Of a stretch of 21,407 bases of DNA, positions 1-8,000 are shown piece after piece. The notes beneath the pieces were generated by a model. The model had not been told where the DNA came from. It did no database searches and was given only the letters and a program-made list of their open reading frames with translations. Source of the DNA: Planctomycetota bacterium (GTDB lineage: Bacteria > Planctomycetota > PUPC01 > JACPCR01); contig JASLXP010000460.1 of NCBI GenBank assembly GCA_030740295.1, positions 1-21,407 of the forward strand. The letters are read 5' to 3'. The stretch's first letter is position 1. Each line of letters opens with the position of its first letter. Position numbers and translations under genes: made by a program.

Positions 1-1533
1 GACCGGCAGCATTCGTTTGTTCTGGTCGCTACTGACGAGGCGGGCGGAAAAGCTGTCTCCTGGGATCGCAAGACCAACGTTCAGGAATGCTGGTTTTCGA
101 TGTGCAGCGACAACATGAACGACATGGGGCCCGGAGGGAAGTTCGGGTTCGACACCGGCCGCGTACATTTGCGCGGCACGGAATGCAAAGTGCGGCTGCA
201 GAATCCTTCGGGCACCAATCCCTTCCCAAGCATGGCCGCGCGGTCATCCGCAGGTACTCTCCGCGGCTGGGGCAGCCGCCACGCCAGCATGAAAACCAGC
301 GCGCTGACAGGAAGGTTCGGCCTGATCGTCAGCTACGGGCTGGATTACTATTGGGACGGGGTGGGAAGGACCTCTGCAGCGTCCTCCTCGCCTCTGGCAA
401 AGAACGAGCACTACGGCGGGAGCTTCCGCAAATACTACTTTGCACGGCGTCCCCCCGGGCCAAATCTGGAAATCCGCGACTACAACATCACCATCAAGCA
501 GGATCTCGAGCTGCTACAGACTCCGGGTATCGCGCTGATGCTGGGCTCCAATTGGAGCTTGAGTGAAGGCGCCCTGGATCACGTCGTGTACTTCACTCCC
601 GACGGTGACTGCGTTGTGGAACAGCCCACGGAGCAGAGCGGCCGGCAACACTGGTCAGTGACGGCTCGGCCGGGCGAGTACCTGGCGGTGTATCCCATGT
701 GCACCGCGGTCTATCCTCTGGAAGGAGACCTGCTCGGTTTCATCGATCGCAAACCCCTTCCGCCCCGCCACACCCTTTTTCAAGTTGGCGTCGGCCGCAA
801 AGGCGACAAACTTAAAAAAGGCACAGTCATCCGCAGACGGCTGGCAGTCCTTACCTTGCCGTTCGCCGCGACGGGTCAATACCGATGGCTTCGGGAGTAC
901 AAGCGCTACTGGAATTCCAACCTGCTGGCCGAAGATGTCCGCCGGAAGCTGGGCCTGGCCGGGCCGCCCGCCTACCAGGTAGAGCCCAGTGTGGGCGCCG
1001 TACTGGACACAAGACTGGCCCTGCGACTGAAGGCCGAGGGCCATGGCTTCCGCGCCAGGATCAAGCGCTGCCATCTCCCTGTTCCGTTGCCCGTCTTCAT
1101 CGAGGGGCTCCACCCCAACTGGAGCGCCGGGATTTGGTACAAAGGCCGGAACAGACTGTTGCAGACAGAATACCCGCCAGGGGCATTCGATAAGAACCCG
1201 GTCCACCTTCAGTACGTACAGTTGCGCGCGAAGAAGGATGAGATCATCCGTTTCGGCACGTTCGATGGCGGTACCGGCTACCTCCAGCTTGACCTTGAAA
1301 CCAGCGACCGGGACGTGTTCATTGGAAACTTGGTCACCTGCGATCGCGAAGATTTCTTCCTGACATTCCACCGTCCATACAGGACGGGGAAAGCTTCCGT
1401 GGAAGTGCACAACCCCACAGATCAGGCCGCAACGGTGCGCCTGAAGCCGGGCAAAGGCTTCGAACTGCTGGGCGATTTCGCCGTCGACGTCGAAGTGCCG
1501 GGAGGCGCCTCGGTCATGGTGAAGCTGGATTAG
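1..1533 (+). CDS. Hypothetical protein, 3' part (5' end cut by window)
   Basis: The frame is open from base 1 to the TAG at 1531-1533. The first 33 codons before the internal ATG at 100 are also coding-like, so this is the C-terminal 510 residues of a longer protein and not a gene starting at 100. I do not recognise the family. The chain is rich in alternating beta-type segments with many Tyr, Trp and Gly, and lacks obvious membrane spans. The last 60 or so residues (around VEVHNPTDQAATVRL) look like a C-terminal Ig-like or beta-sandwich domain of the type that closes secreted polysaccharide-active enzymes. A role in extracellular glycan handling is only a guess from this style and from the glycosidase-like gene downstream. 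No catalytic motif is visible. It is followed by a 135-bp gap with no clear terminator. Confidence 0.8.
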   Translation, partial: DRQHSFVLVATDEAGGKAVSWDRKTNVQECWFSMCSDNMNDMGPGGKFGFDTGRVHLRGTECKVRLQNPSGTNPFPSMAARSSAGTLRGWGSRHASMKTSALTGRFGLIVSYGLDYYWDGVGRTSAASSSPLAKNEHYGGSFRKYYFARRPPGPNLEIRDYNITIKQDLELLQTPGIALMLGSNWSLSEGALDHVVYFTPDGDCVVEQPTEQSGRQHWSVTARPGEYLAVYPMCTAVYPLEGDLLGFIDRKPLPPRHTLFQVGVGRKGDKLKKGTVIRRRLAVLTLPFAATGQYRWLREYKRYWNSNLLAEDVRRKLGLAGPPAYQVEPSVGAVLDTRLALRLKAEGHGFRARIKRCHLPVPLPVFIEGLHPNWSAGIWYKGRNRLLQTEYPPGAFDKNPVHLQYVQLRAKKDEIIRFGTFDGGTGYLQLDLETSDRDVFIGNLVTCDREDFFLTFHRPYRTGKASVEVHNPTDQAATVRLKPGKGFELLGDFAVDVEVPGGASVMVKLD

Positions 1534-1656
1534 CTGGGCGCAGTTATCACGCAGCGGCTTTCGGCCCCAACCAAAGCGTCATCCAGGGCTCTTACTTTTC
1601 TCGGTATGTGAAAGCGTCTCTTGCTTCGATATGATCACTGACTCGAATTATTCACC

Positions 1657-1664
1657 AAGAAAGG
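1657..1664 (+). promoter_or_regulatory. Ribosome binding site of the DUF433 gene
   Basis: AAGAAAGG lies four bases before the ATG at 1669. It is one of few clear Shine-Dalgarno-like sites in this window and fixes the start of the toxin-antitoxin-like pair. Confidence 0.5.
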
Positions 1665-1668
1665 TGCC

Positions 1669-1959
1669 ATGAGCATTCAGATTGACTCGATGTTGAGCCA
1701 GAATCCAAACGTATGTGGGGGACGGATGTGTATCGACGGCACGCGGATTACCGTGCTTCAAATTGCGGTAATGGAGAATGAAGGTTTATCGCCAGAGGAA
1801 ATCGCCGCGGAATACAGCCATCTCAATCTTGCGCAGGTCCATGCGGCGCTTTCTTATTACCACGCCAATCTTCAAGAGATTGAAAGACAATTGGAGGACG
1901 ATGCGACTTTGGCAGAGCAACTCAAGCAGCAACATCAGGCGGAAACCGCAAATCCTTAA
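1669..1959 (+). CDS. DUF433 family protein, probable antitoxin (VapB45-like)
   Basis: This 96-residue protein matches the DUF433 pattern: a GGRMCIDGTRITV segment near residues 17-29, then GLSPEEIAAEY, then an AALSYYHANLQEIE helix. The domain is a small winged-helix DNA-binding fold, found commonly as the antitoxin of DUF433/DUF5615 (VapBC45-like) pairs, where it would bind the toxin and repress its own promoter. The ATG at 1669 is preceded by an AAGAAAGG ribosome-binding site at 1657-1664. Its stop overlaps the start of the next gene by one base (TAATG), so the two are probably translationally coupled. The Gln/Glu-rich tail (residues 75-96) may be the toxin-binding part, which is inference. 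Confidence 0.88.
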   Translation: MSIQIDSMLSQNPNVCGGRMCIDGTRITVLQIAVMENEGLSPEEIAAEYSHLNLAQVHAALSYYHANLQEIERQLEDDATLAEQLKQQHQAETANP

Positions 1960-2300
1960 TGCATCTCTACCTTGACGAAGATGCCTCACGACACGCGCTT
2001 GTCGCCGGTCTGAGGGCCCGAAATGTCGATGTGTCATCCGCAATCGAGGCAAACACGTTAGGCGAACCGGATGAGTATCAATTGGACTTTGCCATCAGCG
2101 AGGGTCGAAGCATATTCACATTCAACGTGGCTGATTTCTGTCGTTTGCATTCAGAATACACAGCCTTGGGCAAGACTCATCCGGGGATTATCGTCTGCCC
2201 GCACCAGAACCTTGGGGTTGGCCTCCTAATAAGGAAGCTCGCCTCCCTGGCGCGAAAGAAATCCGCGGATGACATGTTGAATCAGCTTGAGTTCATCTGA
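1959..2300 (+). CDS. DUF5615 PIN-like protein, probable toxin partner
   Basis: This 113-residue protein has the layout of DUF5615, a PIN-like (Mut7-C related) putative nuclease. The N-terminus MHLYLDEDAS carries the acidic pair that starts the PIN-like active site, IFTFNVADF (residues about 50-58) is the second acidic motif, and GIIVCPHQN follows near residue 72. The family is predicted to be an RNase toxin, by its fold and its constant pairing with DUF433 antitoxins. The start codon overlaps the stop of the DUF433 gene by one base, so the pair is one transcription unit. The gene converges on the glycyl radical enzyme gene, with about 68 bp between the stops and no clear shared terminator. 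The toxin role is inferred from family and context. Confidence 0.85.
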   Translation: MHLYLDEDASRHALVAGLRARNVDVSSAIEANTLGEPDEYQLDFAISEGRSIFTFNVADFCRLHSEYTALGKTHPGIIVCPHQNLGVGLLIRKLASLARKKSADDMLNQLEFI

Positions 2301-2368
2301 CGCCCGCAGGAAGCGAATCAACCGTCTCTGGTACTGTGAGCCCGGAGCAGATTCTGAAGCGCCGCGGC

Positions 2369-4540
2369 TCAGCCGGCGAATTCGGTGCGAGAGATGACCT
2401 CATCCTGCGCTGCATCGGTCATGTCGGTGAAGTATGCGCTGTAGCCTGTAATGCGGACCGTCAGATTGCGATGCGCGTCGGGGTTTTCTTTGGCTGCGAG
2501 AAGTATTTCTTTTCCCACGCACGAGACCTGCACCTGGAGGCCGCCGTTCTTGAAATAAGTTCGCAGGGCCGCGGCAAACTTGACCATTCCCGACTCACCG
2601 GAGATGAGGGATGGATGGACCCGCAAGTTCAGCGTTCCACCTGTTATTCGATGAAATGGAATGCGGGAAAGAGAATTAAGCAAAGCGGTCAAGCCATTCT
2701 GATCCTGGCCGGCCGATGGAGATTGGTTTTCACTCACAGGTGTCCCGGAGAGTCGTCCGTCCGGCGTTGCTCCTGTCTTTTCGCCCATCCGAATGTGATT
2801 CATGTCGGTGGAGATGCATGGCATCATGCGGTAGAGGCGGCCACTGCCATCATCATTAATCCGGGCAATCTCATCACAGAGCCCGTCTATCAGCTTTGCG
2901 GCCAGACCATCGGGGATGCGCTCATCGTTCCCGAACTTGGGCAGGTTGCCGAGCCTGGCGCGCAGTCTCTCGAAGCCGTTGAAATCAGCATCAGCGGCTT
3001 CCCGCAGATCTGCCAGTCCGAGCTCTTTACGGTCAAAAGCAGCAGTCCCGATGGCGGCCAGTGAATCAACGACGGTGGCGACGCCTCCCAACTGGATCAG
3101 GCAGTAGTGATACTTCACCCCGCCCGTCAGCCATGTCTGTGCCCGGTCGACCGGTCCTTCCAGGAAGGCGTCGTCGGGCCGGAGAAAGCCAGTCGGCTGG
3201 CTCTCAGCAATCTCTTCGAGCCTCGGCGCCAGGTCTTCACGAAGATATTGACTGACTCTGGACCTCAGGAGGCCGAGCAGCTCATCAGCAGTCGCAGGTT
3301 CTTCCGTCCTGTCATGGAATACCTCCAAAAACAGGGAGGGCAAGTTGATCCATTGTTCAACCAGTGAGCCCTGGCGTCCGCTGATATGCGGGTCGTTGCA
3401 GCCGTGGAGCGAGTAACCCACGGCATCTTCCTCTTCCACACCCCAGGACTGTAGCGCGGGGATCATCACGTCATCGTTGTAAACGAAGAGCGAGGCGTTG
3501 CTCCTCATCAGCTCAACGGCCTTAAACCAGATCGGGTCAGGCAAGTCCGGCGTGTATCGCAAGATGACCGTTGGATTCTTCAGCTCGTGTGCTGCGGTTT
3601 GCAGGGCAAGTTCCGTCAGCTCATTGACCGCGGGTGAGCCGTCCATTCTTCTTCCACCGACAACGACGTAAGTGGCAGCATCGTAGGTGGCATTCCGCGC
3701 CCAGCCCGTGCTTTTGCCATCATCAGCGCGGCCCATCTGATGCTCGCCTCTCCCCAGGAGTGTGTAAATCTTAAGGAAGAAATCATCGATCAGGTTGCCG
3801 GCTCGCGCTCTGGTAAGTGTGCCGGCAGCGACGTCGCGTTTATAGAAAGGCAGTAGAAACTGGTCGAATCTCGCAAAGGTCAGCGCGCTGGAACCGGAGC
3901 AGAGGGTCATCATCGCAAGCCCGACGATCCACGTGAGCTGAAGAGCTTCAGGAAACGTGGCTGGCGGATTGTCGGCGATGTTGCGACACCACTGTGCCGC
4001 TTCGCTATTCCCGGCTTCCTCTGCTGCGCAGGCCCATCGGCGAGCGTAGGCGCGGAAAGCCTGGTAAACGCGCACCATGCCATCAAGAAATTGAATCTCG
4101 AGCTGCCCTGCCTGACTTCGCTTTTTCTGCTCCAGGTTCCGTGCTGCCCTGGCTTCGAGTCCACTCAGCCCGTGTTTCACCAGCGAGTCCCAATCAAGGC
4201 AGAGATGGCATCGATTATCGAACCAGCCGGGCAGGCTCCGGCCCCACTTGCTCATGATGTCCTGAAATCTCTGCTCCTCATCGGAATCGGGAACCTTTTC
4301 GAGAACTCGACCGACCAGCTCGTCCTCGGGCAGTACGGGAAGCGAAAGCCGCTCGAAAACAAAGCCCATCGCCTCCCCCAGGATCAGCGGCTGCGGGAGA
4401 TGACTGAACTCACGGTCCGCCTGATCCAGAATGAAGATCCGTTCCAGGAAAGTGCTGCGAGGATTCTTCCGCCGGTTCTGACTGACAGCGTCAGTAACTT
4501 TCCGGGTTGAAGAGACGGGGTGTTCCAGGATCATCTCCAT
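2369..4540 (-). CDS. Glycyl radical enzyme, pyruvate formate-lyase family
   Basis: This 723-residue protein is a member of the PFL/glycyl radical superfamily. The C-terminal glycine loop reads TVRITGYSAYF, with the radical glycine at about residue 699. The preceding GATPDGRLSGTPVSENQSP segment (590-608) and GGLQVQVSCVGKEIL (666-680) are typical. The thiyl-radical cysteine is Cys381 in GYSLHGCNDP. In diol dehydratase-type members this site reads GCVE, with the Glu acting as base; here Asp383 takes that place. Members are usually about 780-850 residues, so this one is short. Such enzymes need a radical SAM activase and oxygen-free conditions, but no activase gene is in the window. The substrate cannot be told from sequence: it is not a classical PFL, which has two adjacent cysteines. 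The minus-strand ATG (or the one two codons later) has a purine-rich AGGAAAGGG upstream. Confidence 0.9.
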   Translation of the reverse strand: MEMILEHPVSSTRKVTDAVSQNRRKNPRSTFLERIFILDQADREFSHLPQPLILGEAMGFVFERLSLPVLPEDELVGRVLEKVPDSDEEQRFQDIMSKWGRSLPGWFDNRCHLCLDWDSLVKHGLSGLEARAARNLEQKKRSQAGQLEIQFLDGMVRVYQAFRAYARRWACAAEEAGNSEAAQWCRNIADNPPATFPEALQLTWIVGLAMMTLCSGSSALTFARFDQFLLPFYKRDVAAGTLTRARAGNLIDDFFLKIYTLLGRGEHQMGRADDGKSTGWARNATYDAATYVVVGGRRMDGSPAVNELTELALQTAAHELKNPTVILRYTPDLPDPIWFKAVELMRSNASLFVYNDDVMIPALQSWGVEEEDAVGYSLHGCNDPHISGRQGSLVEQWINLPSLFLEVFHDRTEEPATADELLGLLRSRVSQYLREDLAPRLEEIAESQPTGFLRPDDAFLEGPVDRAQTWLTGGVKYHYCLIQLGGVATVVDSLAAIGTAAFDRKELGLADLREAADADFNGFERLRARLGNLPKFGNDERIPDGLAAKLIDGLCDEIARINDDGSGRLYRMMPCISTDMNHIRMGEKTGATPDGRLSGTPVSENQSPSAGQDQNGLTALLNSLSRIPFHRITGGTLNLRVHPSLISGESGMVKFAAALRTYFKNGGLQVQVSCVGKEILLAAKENPDAHRNLTVRITGYSAYFTDMTDAAQDEVISRTEFAG

Positions 4541-4578
4541 AGCACGTCGAACCCTTTCCTTTGGTGTGAAGGCATCAC

Positions 4579-4692
4579 ATGGTCAAAACAAAACATTTGA
4601 AAGTTCCCGAAACAGTCGAAAGGCTGATCATCGTCAGCGATCTGCACGGCCAAACCTTCAGCCCCTTGGCCTGTCACTTGGACCTGAACTGA
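4579..4692 (+). pseudogene. Truncated 5' copy of the downstream metallophosphoesterase gene
   Basis: Bases 4579-4651 match 19686-19758 at 71 of 73 positions, beginning exactly at the ATG of the phosphoesterase gene and ending just after its first metal-binding motif (SDLHG). Both differences are silent: Leu TTG/CTG at codon 7 and Thr ACA/ACT at codon 12. After codon 24 the similarity stops. The frame runs 13 more unrelated codons to a TGA at 4690-4692, inside the large palindrome. The product would be 37 residues and could not be an enzyme. It is probably the remnant of a second phosphoesterase gene cut by rearrangement. It sits only 38 bp from the start of the divergent glycyl radical enzyme gene. 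Confidence 0.8.
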
Positions 4693-4944
4693 GCGATTCT
4701 TAAGACCCCGCCCGGGTTTATCCCGGTGGTGAATGAGGTTTTAAGCTAAGAATGCCAACTGAAAATGAACTTGATGGGTAACCGGGCAAACACAATCTCT
4801 TCACCTGAAAGATGAAGAGATTGTGTTTGCCCGGTTACCCATCAAGTTAGCGTTATGCATGTTCTGTTAGCTTAAAACCTCATTCACCAACGAGGCGAGC
4901 TCGTTGGGGTCTTAATAATTAATTAAGAATCGCTCAATTCAGGT
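4682..4944. repeat. 263-bp nested palindrome (three-level fold-back element)
   Basis: The core is a perfect 36-bp inverted repeat (4768-4803 against 4813-4848) with a 9-base loop. Outside it is a second perfect 23-bp pair (4727-4749 against 4867-4889). Outside that is a third pair (4682-4709 against 4906-4944), which differs by one substitution and an 11-base AT-rich insertion on the right. Between the second and third pairs each side carries its own unrelated small hairpin: 4712-4716/4722-4726 on the left, and an 8-bp perfect stem 4887-4894/4900-4907 on the right. No ORF of note is inside. It lies between two divergent genes, abutting the truncated phosphoesterase copy. Its nature is unknown: a MITE-like element, a structured RNA or a recombination site are all possible. 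Confidence 0.9.
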
Positions 4945-5014
4945 TGGAATTAAACACACTTCAGCCGGCAAATGAAAATCTCACACCTGCTGGCATTTCA
5001 AGATTCGCCTTCCA

Positions 5015-8000
5015 ATGCAAGATCAGGGCAGCATGCACCTCATATCCATGAGTAACGGATGGAACGCCACCGTGTGTCGCAGGGGTCACCAGAGAGCTGT
5101 CTCTCTGATGAACGCCTGTCAGCCGGCACTCTACATGGTTGTTCTCATTCTCACAGCCCTGGCAATTCACGCTGAGGAGTCACTGTTCCAGTTGGCGCCG
5201 GCCAGGCAGAAGGTTGTGGATAAATACATGAACATACTGCTGGAGGATGTGCGGAATGAGCTGGCATTTCAGCGGGTCTACAGCGCGTTCAAGGATGAAG
5301 ACAAAGAATACCTGTTGGTAAATTTCATGAAGAATGCGATCCGATTGCAGCCGCGGAAGGCGGGCCTGCGCATTATTCTGGGGCAACTCTATGCCTCGTT
5401 TAAGGATCTTCATCAGGCAGGGGTAGAGCTCAAGACTGCTGCCCGCATGACGCCGGGGAGCTTCTATGCCCGTTTCCTCCTGGCATCGGTTTTCTTCAAA
5501 CAGACAAGGTATGCGGAAGCTGCAACTGAATTCAGAAACGCTTCCGCACTGGCCACGGGTATGGACGACAGGGCGAGATGTCTCAACGAACTGGCAAGAG
5601 TTTACGGGGAGGCCGGGCAATGGGACGAGGCACGGAAGGTCTGGGAAGAGATCGCCGAGCTTCGGAGAAGCGATCTGGAGAGCTTCCGCATGCTCGCGGA
5701 AGTGTGCCGGGATTTTGAGCAGTGGGACCTGGCGGAGCGATGGTTAAATCGAATGCATGAATTGGCGAAGGGAAATTCCGAAGTTTCGTGCCGGGCGTTG
5801 ATGGAACTCGGGGAGATTTTTTTCGACCAGAAACGTTTCTCAGATTCTGCGAACAGCTATCGGAAGGCAAAGGCCCTGGTCTCCGAATCCCATTGGCTGA
5901 GCGCGGAGCTCAACAAGCGCATCCGAATCTGCTTCGAGCAGGAAAACCGTGCCAGGGAGCTCCGGCGAGACCTGGAAGAGTCGCTGAAGAAGACCGGTGA
6001 TGACGTCAACCGTCTTCTCGAACTGGCCGATATCCTGATCGCAGACGGGGAACAGGCGCTTGCGGCTCAGTATCTGAAGGCCGCATCCGAAGCCAGCCCG
6101 CGGGACGTGCATATTCTCGAACGACACCGGTCTCTGCTGATCCAACTGAAAGACGACGACGGCTTCGAGGAGGTCAGCAAACGCCTGCGTGCCCTTTCCC
6201 CGCAGAACGTCCATTACAAACTCCAGGACGCGGACTACTACGTTTCCAGGTCGAATCTCGAAAGAGCCAAAACGATCTGGGATGAGGTCATCGAGGAAGA
6301 CCCCAAAGGCGCGGCCCGTTACCTCTCTGTAGCGCGTGCCATGGCCGCGGTCGAGAGGCTTGATTGGGCAGAGGACACTTATCAGAAACTTATTGAAATT
6401 GCGGCAGATGTGCTCGCATACAAAATCGAATTAGCTGCATTGCAGTTGCGCCGGGCCGATGAAGTCCTGCCCGACGGAACTCCGGCAGAAGAGTGGCTCG
6501 CCCGCTCACAGGCATACATCAAAAAGGCCGAAGACCTGCTGCTCGCAGTGTCAGGGAACGATCGTCTGACGCTGGCGGAGGCCCAGTTGACCGGCCGCCT
6601 TCTCCTTGAGCACCGCCGGCTGGAAACCGCAAGGAAAGTGCTGGCGCTGGGCAAGGATCGATTCCCGCAGGACATGGGACTGGTCAAAATGTACGGAAAC
6701 AGTTGCCTCCTCCTGGGCGCGGCGAAGCCCAGCGGCAGCAAGCAGCAGCGGGACCTCTTTACCGAGGCCATCAACAGCAATCTCAAAGCGTTCGACCTGG
6801 CGCCCCATCCGGCGATCCAGCGGGAATTGAATTCAGAATTGGTGGGTCTCAGCCTGGGGCACGGGCGCAATACCTCCGGCAACGTGGCTTACGGAGGGCT
6901 CGGTGGTCTGAGGGCGCTTCTCAAGAAACATGCGACGGACTTCTTTGGCCGGCCCAAGGATCCCATGCCGGCCTGGTGCATTGCCGATGTTCAGCGGCAG
7001 GCGCCCGATGGCGTCCTCGACATGAAGGGCGTAAAGGGCGCTCCGGGAATCTTCCGGGTTTACCTGGGCCGCTTTGGCCGCACCAAGTCCGGCCTGGCTT
7101 ACTTCAACCGCGCAGTGACCCGCGACCCTCTGTTCGTTCCCGGCTACCTTGGGAAAGCGTTCGCCTACAGCAACGAAGACTCTTTTGAACAGGCCGTGAT
7201 CGAACTGCGCAAGGCCTCGATCATCGATCCTGTCAACAAGTGGAAATACTTTTTGCAGATCGGTGACCTCTATGCCCGCGAAGGCCAACTGGAGGAAGCC
7301 CTCGCTTTCTGGGATCGGGTGAGCCAGCGCGTCTTCACGGACGCAACGGTCTTCTTTCAGCTCGGCACACGCTACTTCCGCGCCGAGCAGATTGACAAGA
7401 CCGTCGTGATGCTGAAGAAGGCGATCCGCATCAATCCCGACATCGCGGCCTATCACATGACTCTTGGGAACGTTTACGATTATCTCCAGCGCTACGACGA
7501 TGCCGTCACCGAGTTTCGCAAGGCTCTTGAGACTTCTTCGCAGGGGATGCTGCTCTCCGTCCGCGAGAGGCTCAGCGAAATCCAATTGGCCTGGGCCTAC
7601 GAACTGTTCGACCGCAAGGACTACGCCGGCGCGCTGAAACAGTTCCAGGAAATTCGTGCCTTCCAGGAGGTCATGGAATCGCACTACCGCAAGAACAACG
7701 ATGAATTTGCGCTGAAGCGGCTCTCTCCAGAATCCGCAGACGTGCAGGTGCAGATGGCCCGCTGCAATGAGTTTCTCGGCAAGAAAGAAGCGGCAAGGGC
7801 TCTTTACGAGCGAGCTGCCGGACAATTGCCCGATGCACTGATTCGCCTGAGCCAGACCCGATCAATGTCCCTCGCGGCATTGCTGAAGGAGCAACGAACG
7901 GAAGAAAGCATCAAACCCGACAACCTGCGTACCGCAGGCGCCGTGACCGCCCGTCCTTTTCACCTGAAGAAGGTTCGCCACGTCAAACTTTATGATGTTG

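Noticed and set aside
1621..1655. Sigma-70 promoter of the DUF433 gene (TTGCTT, 17 bases, CGAATT)
   Set aside because: The -10 match is poor; position alone does not support calling it.
2336..3064. Plus-strand open frame of 242 codons opposite the glycyl radical enzyme
   Set aside because: The minus strand carries a complete family with its catalytic motifs in frame; the plus frame shows no domain and is a shadow.
4682..4944. Retron-type non-coding RNA
   Set aside because: The long hairpin recalls an msd stem, but no reverse transcriptase gene is in the window and the nested symmetry differs from msr-msd layout.
4682..4944. CRISPR array or insertion sequence
   Set aside because: There are no regularly spaced direct repeats and no transposase; the repeats are purely inverted.
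5090..5110. AGAGAG-CTGT-CTCTCT hairpin before the ATG at 5108 as a regulatory site
   Set aside because: It probably lies within the coding region, since the basic n-region of the signal sequence is upstream of 5108. A 6-bp stem is weak evidence.
6833..7825. Minus-strand open frame of 330 codons inside the TPR gene
   Set aside because: It is opposite clear TPR repeats and is explained by high GC content at third positions. No motif is visible.
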